A DNA stretch of 64,000 nt from Axinella damicornis (lineage: Eukaryota; Porifera; Demospongiae; Axinellida; Axinellidae), in assembly GCA_963931865.1 (NCBI GenBank), contig OZ007510.1, positions 4,083,366 to 4,147,365 on the forward strand, in the 5' to 3' direction. Position numbers and translations under genes: made by a program. Each line of letters opens with the position of its first letter. Position 1 is the first letter of the stretch. Shown here in pieces: positions 12,908 to 24,217 of this stretch. Under the pieces are notes generated by a model. It ran no database searches. It was given only the letters and a program-made list of their open reading frames with translations, and was not told the origin of the DNA.

Positions 12908-15900
12908 ATGAGTGATATACCTCTGAGCGTGTGGTTGGGAGGAGTTGCAGTGTTTCTGCTGTTACATCTGTACTGCAGCAGCGGGTCTCTGATTGCATCT
13001 AGCGAGGTCCAGATGTGTGCTCGCTCGTCTGCTGCACTCGAACCAATGTTTACTACAGGAAAACCTTGCAGCAAGAAGTTTGTAGTCAGTTTGGCAGTTC
13101 GCAGTGGACAGGTATGCCTACATCAAACTATTAGCTATGTGCACTAGTTCACATTAATTTCATGACAAATAAGACATTTTTCTCTTCGTTACATTAATTT
13201 CTGCAGAAAGAATCAGGAGCTATTTATGCAAACATAAAGTTTGTTGAGAACAAAACTGGAGTTGCACAACGGAGGGAACAACTGGCCAAACCTTTTCGGA
13301 TTTCTGTCACTAAATCTGATGTGCATATTGTCTACCCTCTTCAGTACTTGGACGTGAGGCAATTTGTTATTAGTTTCAAGTGAGTGTAACTTGCAGTTCA
13401 TGTGAACCGTTGAATGCACAGGTTGCAAACAACCAGATGTGGGAGACCAGTTATCTGCATTCAAACGCGATTCTTGGGCTTAACACATGCAAAGCAAGAC
13501 GAGATTGCCGAGGACTGCAGTTTGTAAGTTTTATTTCATGAACTTAGTATTTCCATCAAATTGTGTTTTGTCTGTCCGTTAATGTACAGGGGTATTGCTG
13601 TGCTGCTTCTATGGATGAAAAGCTATCAAGAGCATGGGAGTATAAGAGAGGACATGGGAGACAGGAGAATTTTCACTTCTCACACCAGTACAGCATAGCT
13701 GTGTGTGGGAAATATGATTACCTTTGGTTAGTTATCGTAGAACTGGACATCTCAACAGATTTAACTTAAAAATGGAACGTTTGTATATGCAGGTACAGAG
13801 TATGTGGATTTCGGGACCCATTTCTGACGTACACAGTGAACATTACAGTGCAGCAGCTGGAACTTGAATTGAGAGACCCCAGTGGGAAGGAGGGTAAGAA
13901 GGAAGTTTGGAAGACGGTGGGCTTTGCTGAGATTGGACCTCAGAGGTTTGGTGATAACACACAGAGAAAGAACCCCGGGAAATCCTCAGGACCACAGGTA
14001 TTATATCACCCACAACAATCATCTTTGCAGCATAGACAAGATGATAAGGTGCCTTGGCTTGCTCTTGTGTGTATACATCTACTAGATTGTTGCAGAGTGG
14101 CAGGGAGACTTTGCAACCACCACTTACATGACCAACTTTGCGAGCAAGTACTTGTTGATTCCTGACTGGAGAATGGCCACGTGGAGAGGGGGAGAGCAAA
14201 GATTAATTGAACTAGCCAAGAAACACCCACAAGTAATTGTAAGCCACTAAACATCTGTGTATTCACAGCCATTTCCACCTCGTGCAAATCATAGTCTATC
14301 GAGCTAGACCACTCTCTCAAAGTGCAGGAAGAACCACACCCAATTCCGGAGAGCGAGAGAGCTGGTCTAGCTCAATAGACTAGTAAAATTGCTGGAGTGG
14401 GGTAGCTACATTGCACCTTTCAATCTGGAACAGGGTGGACCAGAGGAGTGGCTGGTGGTGGACAAACATATGGTGGCAGTCAACAGTGGTGCACGGAAAT
14501 GTAACCTGATTGGGACAAATATTGCAGGGTTTCTTTCTCAACCGAATAAGTGCTACCAGGAAACTGGATCGTGAGTGCTGAAGTACATGTTTAGATGGAG
14601 TTCCATTACATTAACTATGTCTACATACACGTCAGGTGCTTCCGATTCTCACCAAAGAGTGTGTATGAGACCGCAAAGGTATGCAACTCATGCACAAACT
14701 TGTGAGTAGTTGTACTCATGGGGTCCACTAAACATCATATAATTATAGGGTCTCAAGAATGCCAGCCTACCCAGCCACTACTTCCCGACCTTCTATGGGG
14801 AATTCCTTGGTCCCCGTCTGAGATCTGGTGCCACACATCCATGGTCTCTTACCTACCACTCAAACCAGATCCACACCAGCCTCATCACACTCACCTTCAC
14901 CGCAGATTCTGTCAGCTTCGTGGAGAACAGGTGCATGGGCAAGGCCCATCATAATATTGTCGTCTAGTATGACTGTATGATAAGTTATACATTCACACTT
15001 TCACAGGAGTCCCGGGCGTATTGTTGAGGCATTGGTAGAGGACTTCATGGCACTGGCGGGGTCTGGCATGCTCACTGTCACTGCACAGAACACGGGCACC
15101 ATCACTGCAGACTACTCTGTGAGTAACGCTATACATGGTTGCCAACAGTGGTGTTTTGACTCTACAGCATAACTTAATCCACCCACACTTCACTTGTAGG
15201 TGTCCATAGGTCAGTGCACAGAAGGAATAATCCAGGTGTCTGAGAAGACAAAAACCCTCAATCCAAGGCAGCAAGACACCTTCATATTTGAGATCTCTGC
15301 CTCCCTCAACATGGACTTCCAGCACAACTGCACAAGTGAGCCTCGTTCCTAGTCCCACACCCAGTTCTTCGTCGCTTGCAGTACGGAAAAGCTGGGCGTG
15401 GGACTGGCGAGGCTAAGCTGCATGACTGCAGTAGTCACGTGGCAGACCAGCAGGTGTATAATCACAGTGGTCCATGTTCTATTTGCAGCTGTGCTTACCA
15501 ATGCGGATGGTTCTGTGGTGGATATGAAGGTTGTCTCTTTCAGCACTATTGAAGGGTGTGTGTATTGCCCTGCTGGTCAGTGCGACTGTGATGTGAGTTC
15601 AACCACACAAATATATGTTATTGTTAAGCCCATATGAAATTATTCCTGCACATTATTAGTGTACCCCTGATGCTCTAAGAGGCAAGATGTCCAACCCCCT
15701 CTGTGCTGGCACAAACGCCAGCGCTGGTGGCTACCTCAACCCTTTCTGGGAGCCCGCTGTTGTGGTGGTAGGGCCCTGCTACCACTGCTGGTTCACAGAC
15801 TCCTTCAAGAACCCGTACACAGCCACGTTTTCGGTAGTGGTGCTCCTGGTCTGCCTGGGCATGGGCAAGATGCTCTGCATGCACATGTGCTGCAGGACCA

Positions 15901-17078
15901 AGGATGGACGGCAGATTGACGTGGCCGGTGTCATTCTGGGAACCACCAACAAGGAACACACACAAAAGTGAAACTACTACATTGATGTCAGATTGAAATG
16001 ACAGCTCTGTGATATCCTTTTGTTTCTTGTTTGCCAGGAAGCAGAGGAGTGCTACCATCCAGTTTCTGTTTGGGGTGTGCTTCTTTGTTTACCTGCCCCT
16101 CTTGCCACTCATGATTGTCGTCTGCTCCTGGAGGCGCCGCTTCAAGGCCAAGAAGAGACTCAAGAAGAAGACCCAGAGAAGAAAACAGAGACTCATGGCA
16201 AAGAAACAAGCAGGTCTGCATACATGGGTGCAAGTTCTCTAGCAACATCTTTAATGTATGCTCTTCGTTTAGCCCTGCTGGCAATGAAAGGCATGATGGT
16301 TCAGGATGGGCTCAGTATGGATGACGCTCTCAAAATCATGGAGGAGGGTCAGAAAACCCCCAATAGACCAGCTCCTAAACTACCACCTAAAATGTTAGGT
16401 CAGTCGGTTCGAATTATGAGTGTTTCACATATCGGACCCAGTAAAATATATATTTTTTCCTTTCTGCAGTGGTTTCTTCCTCTTCCTCTGATACTGACAA
16501 ACATGACTTCAACTACAACACAAGCTCAGATGATTTGGAGGTAAAACCACAACTATGACAATAATTCAGAGTAGTCTAAATTAATCCTTCACACCACCCA
16601 GGATTTTATGGCAGCCTCGAGAAAGCGAAAGCCAGCACCGGTGCCAGGAATGGTCACAGCTAAAGAAGGCAGCACAAGTGCTGGTAAGAATAGGAAAGCG
16701 AGGGGAAAGTCACAAGATAAAAATAAATTGAGAGTTACAAAGAAGTCTGGAACCCTAGCGAAGTCAGAGAAGTTGAAAACAAGAAAGTCTGGAACCCCAG
16801 AGAAGTCGGGGAAGTTTAGAGCTACAGAGAAGTTGAAAGCAAGAGGGAAGCCAAGAGCTAGAGAGAACTTGAGAGATAAAGAGAAGTCGAGAGTCACAAG
16901 AAAGTCTGGAACTCCAGAGAAGTCAAAAGCTAGGGAGAAGTTGAATGTGAGAGGGAAGCCAACAGCTAAGGGGAAATCGAAAGTGAAAGGGAAGTTGAGA
17001 AGTAGAGGAGGACAGGAGTCAAATGACTCTGAAGTTACTAGCAGCTCAGATTTAGAGTCGGAGGAAAATGAGGAGGAG

Positions 17079-17112
<34 letters not shown>

Positions 17113-17228
17113 AGGAGGAGGAGGAGGAGGAAGATGATGATGATGATGATGATGAAGAGGAAGATGATGACGATTATGAAGAGGAAGATGATGATGACGA
17201 TTATGAGGATGACGATCACAGTGGCTAG
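12908..17228 (+). CDS. HAP2/GCS1-like gamete fusion protein, copy B
   Basis: A strongly diverged paralogue of copy A with the same exon plan. ATG 12908 opens a signal-anchor (SVWLGGVAVFLLLHLYCSSG), followed by KKFVVSLAVRSGQ, which matches KQKFVVSMALSSGQ of copy A. The ectodomain keeps YKYLLIP-like ASKYLLIPDWRMATW, CNLIGTNIAGF and QPNKCYQETGS, then CFRFSPKSV, and a Cys-rich stalk CVYCPAGQCDCD. Two hydrophobic segments follow, TATFSVVVLLVCLGMGKMLC and TIQFLFGVCFFVYLPLLPLM, as in copy A. The tail is Lys/Arg-rich with repeated KSGTPEKS-type units (about 16700-16950), then ends in an almost pure Glu/Asp tract. The CFTSQPLDFW block of copy A is replaced, so the fusogenic surface probably differs. 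Whether it is a second fusogen, a partner, or degenerate in function is open. Confidence 0.82.
14292..14382. mobile_element. Palindromic MITE in HAP2-B intron
   Basis: About 90 bp whose ends read TAGTCTATCGAGCTAGACCA and, inverted, TAGTCTATTGAGCTAGACCA. The TAGTCT terminus recalls the main foldback family of this window. It lies between two HAP2-B exons. Confidence 0.7.
15340..15416. mobile_element. Foldback MITE (TAGCCTCG family) at a splice donor
   Basis: The arms GCCTCGTTCCTAGTCCCAC and its near-complement in GTGGGACTGGCGAGGC form a hairpin of about 75 bp with the family core CCAGTTCTTCGTCGCTTGC. The left arm starts right at the GTGAGC donor of a HAP2-B exon. Confidence 0.75.
17065..17221 (+). 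repeat. GAG/GAT trinucleotide tract coding for poly-Glu/Asp
   Basis: A run of GAG, GAA, GAT and GAC codons forms the C-terminus of HAP2-B: roughly 25 Glu then mixed Asp/Glu with a few Tyr, ending at the stop. It is an expansion-prone tract. The acidic tail parallels the Ser/Asp/Glu tail of copy A without sequence identity. Confidence 0.9.
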
Positions 17229-17566
17229 TCAGAATCACGTTTCAGAAGTTATGTGTCTAAACCAGCTGACATTGCGCTACATAATATACCGTGTATACTA
17301 AAACTACATAGCAACCACAGTTGTTGTAGAAAACTATCACAAGAACATGTACTATTAAGTATTAGTGCATTGTACAGCCTACTGATTGGGACTGTCTGCT
17401 ATAAGCACTCTCCCTGCTGTTTAGACAATTCCATGAATTTTGGTGCAACCTGTATCAAGTAGATCCTGTGGAAGGAGAAAGCGGAGCTCAGACTATGTTA
17501 CGTAAACTCTATTAGCTATAGCTATTTGAGCAATGAGCATATAAATCTTAGGCCAGACCAGATGAC
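17229..17566. other. 3' flank of HAP2-B, no gene seen
   Basis: AT-rich sequence with no supported coding frame or repeat; probably the HAP2-B 3' untranslated region and spacer. Confidence 0.5.
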
Positions 17567-17569
17567 TAA

Positions 17570-18020
17570 CAGCCCGTTTACACTAGCGCTCTGGATTGAT
17601 CCAGCTTGAACTGGTTCGAATTATCTCGCAATGTAAACACGAACCGAACTGTCCCGATCCGCTCCGTACTGGACCACCCAACTCCATCGAACTGGTTCGA
17701 CCCGGAGTGCTCCCGCCCCAAGTGTAAACAGAATCGAACCCGTTGGTAGGGCATGGACGGGGGGCGTGACGGTTGCCAATAGTATCCGAACCAGATCACG
17801 AAGGGTCCGGTTTCGAGACGAGGGGTTTTCATGGTGTTGTATATCGAACATGACTAGTCTTGTGAGAATGCGGTCTGGGCATGTGACTAATCATGAACTT
17901 CGACCCCGAATCACACATACGTGGAGTGCTTGGGCGGCGTACTGTAAACGTACCTCCCAGATCGATCTGCGTCGAACCGGAGCGAATCAGCCCTTCTTGG
18001 TCTGTAGTGTAAATGGGCTG
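17570..18020. mobile_element. Harbinger-like MITE with TAA target duplication
   Basis: 451 bp with inverted ends CAGCCCGTTTACACTA and CAGCCCATTTACACTA (one mismatch), flanked on both sides by TAA (17567-17569 and 18021-18023). A 3-bp TWA duplication is typical of PIF/Harbinger. The inside has repeated GAACTGGTTCGA-like words and no transposase, so it is non-autonomous. Confidence 0.85.
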
Positions 18021-18229
18021 TAACTCCGTCACACTTTGATCAATGTGGGTGGAGTCTAGATAAGTAAAGCTCTCTAGGTATGCACACTAAACACCTGTGG
18101 TCCTTACTTGTGAAAATAATTCCCCATTTCTTTGCTCTTTTGTAGCACCCACTTCAAGCAATAAGAAAATTTGGTCTGGCGTTATGTTAGAGCATTGCTA
18201 TGTGTCATCGCTCATAATAGCTCTAACTC

Positions 18230-18393
18230 TTACTTCATCCGCTCTGCCGTTTCATCGGCGTTCCACCGGGGACTGTAGGGGTAGTCGTTGAGCACGCACT
18301 GGCAGGGTAGCCCCTGCACACGATAGTAGACAGATCGTAGCGTGAGCACAGGGGCCTCCTGGGGAAACTCATCCGTTAGTTCCACTAATGAGG

Positions 18394-18437
<44 letters not shown>

Positions 18438-21130
18438 TGTGCATGTGTGATTAGGGTCATTCCACGAGTGAATCTAATGCACAATAGTAACATACGCAGT
18501 GTGATGAAGGAGAACCCCTGGTGCTCAAACAAGAAGGCCAACTTCTTAAAACCCTCCGTGTCATACTCCAGCACTGCCTGCCCCAACACATTCAGAAATG
18601 CTGCTACAAACTCCTTCCGTCTGATGTAGCTCTGGACAATGGCTTCCACCTTCTGTTCCAACAGTTTGTGTACAGCCGGGACGTAGTCCATGAGGCACGC
18701 CCCACACTCCCCTCCCCACTTGGGGAGACGGAGGAGTTGGGGATCACCTAGCATCCTGAGGGGGATGGGGGGGGGGGGGGGGGGGGGGTGGGGGGGGGGG
18801 GGTGGGGATGGAGAGGAAATGAGGATAGGATCAGTGCATGATGGCGCTGGCATGCCCACGTCAGGTAACCCACCTTTGTACTCTCGGCGATAGGAAGATG
18901 TATGGCACTACTCTGGTGGCGTTGGGAGGGTAGAATGTGACCAACAGTGCCGCAGTGTCCGGGCCTGGGTTGTCCTGCAAGCAATGCATTAATAACCAGC
19001 ACATCCACCTACACTGTCAATCTTGCTCACATCATGAAACTGATTTACCTTGGTCAGATATGCTGGTATTGTTGAGAAATCTACTGACAGGGGGATATAG
19101 AATCTTGCTATGGGTTCATAGTTGCCCTGAGGTAAGGGGAGGTTAGGTGAATCACGACAGAATCTGCAAGAAGGTATAAATCTATGCTGCACCTATGCAT
19201 CACACAGCATTATTATCAGGTGAGAGAAACTGAAAGTTGACATAATCAATTAGCACACACTACACACAACTGTAGTACAGCTGCGTTCAAAAATTCCGTA
19301 CAGCGTGGACTAGTACGAGCCCACGCGCTCACCCTACGAACCAAAAAATGTGACACAGTTTAATAGCTCGCGATACAAATGTATGCACGGTTTTTCCATG
19401 ATCCGGTATGGATCCACTTCCATGAATCGGTACGGAACCACGCTGTACGGAATTTTCGAACGCAACTGCAATCCACTGTACTACTCTGATGGAGATAATC
19501 TGTCCTGGTGTACACTTCAAACAAGTGTCCAACAATTTCTATGTTAGCGGTCAATGAAAATACCCATTGCAGTGGTTCTGTTCAAACACCGAGTGCATTT
19601 TCATGGAAACTATGATCTGCCATTAGACTCCATCATGGAACATACACAGGTTTCAAAACAATCGAAATGGACGGTACTAGTAAACATAAATCGATACTAG
19701 TATCGATATCGGTATCGGTCCTGATACATGCCAGTGGTAAGGTACCGTATTGAGTATCAGCTGTTGAAATTCTGCGTTACTGATGATTTGCCGTATGACA
19801 TGAGCACTTGCTTGAGCAACCAATGATGTCCCAGGGTTTTGGGAGAATTTCTGGGTGAATGCTGATGATGAAGTGAGGCTAGTTCCAAATTTGCGAAGAG
19901 AGTATACACCTATTACACAATGGTATCGGTATCGGCCTATTTCACATATTCCAATATCGGAATTGGAAGTAACGGTAAAATTTGGCATCGGTGGAACACT
20001 ACTTGTAAACACACTAGTATTTATAGCAGGATTGTTTGCAAATATTAGTTACAAAAACAAGATACAAACAAAGCACGAATCAGAATCAGACAGTAACTCA
20101 CATTATCAGCTCTTGAACAGTGCACATCCACAGTGGAGTACTTCCCGAGCTTCAGCGTGTCCAGCTCAAAGTACAATCTCTGAAACTGAGACAGAATCGT
20201 TCTATGATGCAGCCGGTATTCCAGCAACAGTTCCTCCAGTAGAGAGGAGAGGCCCTTGCGGTTCTTAATACTCCAGTGTGAGAAAGCCTAGCATTGTTTT
20301 AATGGAGAGAGAAACAAGTGAATAATACAACTGCATGTGAACAAGAATGACACCATAACTGGTGCAAGGAAGAGTATTATGTTATGAGTGACCCAGTAAA
20401 CACCTGCATTTCTCCCCGGAGAGAAAATATTATGAAAAGGAAGCAGAGAAAACACATTCAAGTGTAACTGTACGCTACTCATCACTTGTTACGTTGTTAG
20501 CTCGCTCCTTCACATTGTCTCTCTTCTCATTGGACATCAATAGGCTGCAGTTTGCATTAACATACGTTGAGTTTTTCAATATTAGGATCGAATTCCATTT
20601 GGTCATCTTCTGAGCTGAAGATAATATCCGGAGGGAGAGCAGGATGGTTGCGATCAAATATCACCTCCCCTGCAGAAAGAATTAGAGATGTACGTATGCA
20701 CATTGCACTTTCACACTAGATGCATCAACAGCCCACCCAATTGCATGGCAAACCCACACTTTACTGCTACCCAGGTATGTGGCATAACTATTAGCTAGCA
20801 AACTTACATTCAATTTGTGTTCCACAGTAAGGTATTCCCAATGTGAATCTATCGCAGTTTCTACCTGTCTCAAAATCTAGAGTGCTTTTGTGTGCAGTAA
20901 AGCAACAGAGAATTATAAATAAAAGTTCGCAGGGGAACTGCAAGTCAAATTTCTTCAAGTGTCTTGTACCTCCCTGCTAGCTTCGCATACACTCACCTCG
21001 CTCTTGGCTTCATAACCTCCAGTACACCGCCCTGCGTGTTTAGGTTGTTATTAGCAAGGCACTGTTCCACAAAGGGAAGCAGGGAGGGGTGGATTCGAGA
21101 GCAGGTATTCTTCGTCTCAGTCATCTTCAT
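18230..21130 (-). CDS. BABAM2: BRISC and BRCA1-A complex member 2 (BRE/BRCC45)
   Basis: Scaffold subunit of the K63-deubiquitinase complexes BRCA1-A (nuclear, DNA breaks) and BRISC (cytoplasmic). ATG at 21130 gives MKMTETKNTCSRIHPSLLPF, then exons with VIFDRNHPALPPDIIFSSED (a UEV-like motif), HHRTILSQFQRLYFELDTLK, EPIARFYIPLSVDFSTIPAY, CGACLMDYVPAVHKLLEQKV, RRKEFVAAFLNVLG, LEYDTEGFKKLAFLF and finally LNDYPYSPRWNADETAERMK. This order matches animal BRE throughout. The last codons after ERMK probably come from a small exon near 18104-18151 (donor GTAAGAG seen), but its frame is not certain, so the end given is the last secure point. It is divergent from the helicase gene with only 68 bp between starts. 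Confidence 0.88.
18393..18437. repeat. GT microsatellite
   Basis: About 45 bp of uninterrupted GT within a BABAM2 intron, just upstream (plus-strand sense) of a GTGTGCATGTGTG tail. Confidence 0.9.
18767..18802. repeat. Poly-G tracts (22 and 13 G)
   Basis: Two pure G runs separated by one T, within a BABAM2 intron on the transcribed strand's complement. Such runs can form G-quadruplexes and are prone to length error in sequencing. Confidence 0.9.
19278..19468. mobile_element. MITE with 31-bp terminal inverted repeats
   Basis: Ends CAGCTGCGTTCAAAAATTCC and CAGTTGCGTTCGAAAATTCC continue into the shared GTACAGCGTGG (2 mismatches in 31). The element is 191 bp and lies in a BABAM2 intron. CAG termini recall hAT or Harbinger, but no target duplication could be fixed. 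Confidence 0.8.
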
Positions 21131-21198
21131 GCTGCGCCTCAAGTTTCCAAATGAAGCGCACCACTCCAACTAATGCGCACCATAGTATACCACTCTCA
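21131..21198. promoter_or_regulatory. Very short bidirectional promoter, BABAM2 / DDX28-like
   Basis: 68 bp between the chosen start codons. An in-frame upstream ATG at 21151 would shorten this to about 20 bp, which is why the downstream ATG was preferred for the helicase. Transcription must start within one or other coding region or use very short leaders. Confidence 0.5.
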
Positions 21199-24120
21199 AT
21201 GCGCTTCACATGCAGGCTGCTTTTTCCTCGTTTGGGGCCTGCACTGCAGATGAGAGCGCGCCCTCTCAGAGTAGAGAAGTCCATCCTGCAGAACAGACCG
21301 GTGAGGAGATTTCAGAAGATTGTGATCAAAGCCACTACTAAGGTATAGTAGATCCAGCATGAGTATCACTGTGCTCTGCAGGTATCTATGTGAGAAATTT
21401 GGTGTTGATAATGTGTGCAGCACCCAGCACTTCAGGGGAGATTGGTGGGAGAGTTTAGTGAGCTTCGCTTGAGGGAGGACGTTATTGGAGCGCTCAGAAG
21501 CATTGGTGTCACGCGACCAACAGTCATCCAGGTGAGTCAGCTGCATGGTCTGCATTGTGTAAGCAGCTACCACAGTGTGTATATTGAGTGATCTGTGTGT
21601 CCACTGACTGACGATCATTCTGCCGTAGATTCTTGCCATCCCAAAGATCCTCCGTGGGAAGAACGTGTTGTGTGCAGCAGAGACCGGTAGGTGTTCCACC
21701 AGGAGTGTACAATAGACCCTCTTCCACTCAGTAGATGCACTGAACCCCAGGATAGTTTTATCTCTTTTCTATTGGCTTGAATGCCACTATAGGTTCTGGT
21801 AAGACGCTGGCCTACCTTACCCCTCTGATCAGTCGGTTACGGGATGAAGAAGAGCAGCATGGCCTGATCCCCCGGCTCAAGAGACCTCGGACCCTCATCC
21901 TCCTCCCCTCCAGAGACCTTGCTGCTCAGGTCCTGGTGAGCTGAAGGGTAGACACTGTACATTGGTAGCAGCACCTATGCAGAACTCTACACTACTGTCG
22001 TATCTTCTGATTGCAGTCCGTGGCCAAGTCTCTGTGCCATGAAGCCAGATTCAGAGCAGTGGGTCTCATTGGAGGGATAAAGAGGGTAGGCCCCTAGTAA
22101 TTCAGAGCATGTATGGTTGAAGACGTTGCTTTTGCTCTGCAGACGTATATTCAGGAAGCGCTGAAGAAACCGGTGGATGTGGCCATCGCCACACCGGACT
22201 CTCTGCTGCGGTTTAGGAGAGAAGGTTTGTGCCACTGATCACATAATGCCATTCCCATGCTTCAGCCTTGCAATGTTGCTAGAATGCTTGAACCTCATTC
22301 CCATGATGCTTGAACCTCATTCCCATGATGCTTGAACCTTGTCCCATGGACTCCTATCTCCCATTTCTTGCCAACTCTGCAGAGCAGATCCTGCTGTCAG
22401 ATTTGAGCCACCTGGTGATCGATGAGGCGGACACTTTGTTCGACCATTCGTTTGTAGAAGCCACCACCAGCATTATACGTAATATTGAGGTTGGTGTACG
22501 AAGCACACAGTACATCACTCAAAGTCCCCTAGTCTCATTTTCCCACTCTGTACTGACGTCTCTTGTGGCCCCTCATCGACACAGGTCCGCTCTAAGAAGC
22601 CCCCTCTACCGCCTGCCATGGGAGAAGGTGCCCAGGTCACCATCGTCGGGGCAACCCTCTCCAACAAAATGCTTCACAAGATTCAGGAATTAATCCCAGT
22701 ATGCAGTTATCCCACTCACGTATAGTTCTGCAGTTGTCACTGTCGCCAGTACTGTTTTCATTGACTTTCTCTCGTGTTTGCAGAATATCAAGAAGGTCTC
22801 CTCAAAGAGCTTACACCAGATTCTGCCGCACGTGGAGCAGAGATTCCTTAAGATGAGACAGGATGAAAAGTCAGGTAACATTCGCCACAAAATCTAGATA
22901 CAGAACTTTGTGTCATATTTCATGGCCGATTGTAATAGTTTTACTGAGTTGACCCCGAGACAATACACACACACACACATGTATACCAGAGCGGCTTGTC
23001 TCCCTCCTCCAAAGTGAGCCCTCTGGTGTCTTCATGGTCTTCTGCAACACAGTGCCAAGCTGTGACTGGACCACCCACCACCTCAAGTGCAACGACATTC
23101 CAGTGATCAAACTGCATGCTGGATTCAGCCCCATGGTAGGTCAGATAGGCCTCTGGTGGTTAGTCGTTCTGTCTGAAGTTAGTAGCCTGAGAGAGTAAGG
23201 GCTCAGAATGTCCGGACATTTTGTCCACACAGATATTGGTATGGGTACATAATCTAAGGAGTACATGTAGTCAATATTTACATGTGCCTGGACGTAGTGA
23301 CTGTATAATTATTGTGAGCCACAGCCTGAGCTCAGGGTAAATGTTGCTGCTGTCAGACCATTTTATAAGATTGCAAGTGCTGTTTTCTCTGTTGTAGGAT
23401 CGGAAGAATTTGCTGAAGGATTTTGCAAGTGGAAAAGCCCGTGTTCTTGTTTGTACTGACATTGCATCTCGAGGCATTGACTCAACACAAGTTAGAGGAC
23501 ACACACACACCCCCTGACATGTGCACACACACACACGTCACTCTCACACAATCACACGCACCACTCACTCTCACATACTCTCACACATACCATATACCTC
23601 TCACGCGTGCACACACACACACATCACACACACGCATGCAGGTCACCCATGTGGTACTGTTTGATTTTCCCAACACAATAGTGGACTACTTGCACCGTGT
23701 GGGCAGGACAGGGAGGGTGGGGTCACAGGCCGGCTGCAAGACCACTGCATTCATGACACACAAACGAGACATTCGATTGGCCTGGAAAATAAAGGTGGGT
23801 TTACTCTAGTTGCTGTCAGCCCATGGCACTGTTTCCTCTCTTCTTCCTACAAATTTCTAGGTTAGCCCCGCACACCGCTTTCAGTTGTACTGCATGCAAG
23901 CAACGAAAAGCTGGGCAGGGTCTGGGAACGAGGCTATTTGTAGGCGCTGTGTACATGTAAGCTTATATTTTAACATTTCATTAATTTCCACCAGGATGCT
24001 TCGGAGAAGAGAGCTGTCATCATGAACAGGAAGGCCATGAGACAACTGCAGCTGCTCGACCACACTGTGGCCGGTGCAGCTGATGCACACATCACACACA
24101 ATCATGCATATATCACTTAA
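21199..24120 (+). CDS. DDX28: DEAD-box RNA helicase, DDX28-like (probably mitochondrial)
   Basis: ATP-dependent RNA helicase; DDX28 acts in assembly of the mitochondrial large ribosomal subunit. The N-terminus MRFTCRLLFPRLGPALQMRA is Arg-rich and lacks acids, like a mitochondrial presequence. Motifs in order are Q (IGVTRPTVIQ), I (AAETGSGKT, split by an intron after the G), Ia (PSRDLAAQ), Ib (ATPDSLL), II (VIDEADT), III (VGATLSN, Gly-Ala-Thr instead of Ser-Ala-Thr), IV (VFCNTVPS), V (DIASRGID) and VI (HRVGRTGRVG). The last exon gives a short basic tail and stops at 24118-24120. About twelve short exons are seen. The DDX28 assignment rests on the presequence and overall plan and is less sure than the family. 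Confidence 0.82.
22268..22345. repeat. Short tandem repeat, 22-bp unit
   Basis: Three head-to-tail copies of GCTTGAACCTCATTCCCATG plus two bases, the last one diverged, in an intron of the helicase gene. Confidence 0.8.
23502..23640. repeat. CA-rich tract filling a helicase intron
   Basis: Imperfect CACACA/CTCACA repeat occupying nearly the whole short intron between the ASRGID exon and the exon starting VTHVVLFDFP. Confidence 0.85.
23862..23936. mobile_element. Foldback MITE (TAGCCTCG family)
   Basis: TAGCCCC... to ...TCTGGGAACGAGGCTA with inner AAGCTGGGC and a GTACTGCATGCAAGC centre. Flanks TTTCTAGGT and TTTGTAGGC match at 7 of 9, consistent with an aged 9-bp target duplication. It lies in the last helicase intron. 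Confidence 0.7.
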
Positions 24121-24217
24121 TATACACTGTCAGGAAGTGATGCACGTACAAGAATTGATGGGAGAGAGGGGATAAAGTTTAGAGTGGGAAAGACAGGGCT
24201 AGAGGACTGTTTCGGTG

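Noticed and set aside
19640..20005. A hAT-like element with ATCGGTATCGG words and a GGTGGAACACTAC end
   Set aside because: Words suggest an old element in a BABAM2 intron, but I could not match both ends or find an 8-bp duplication.
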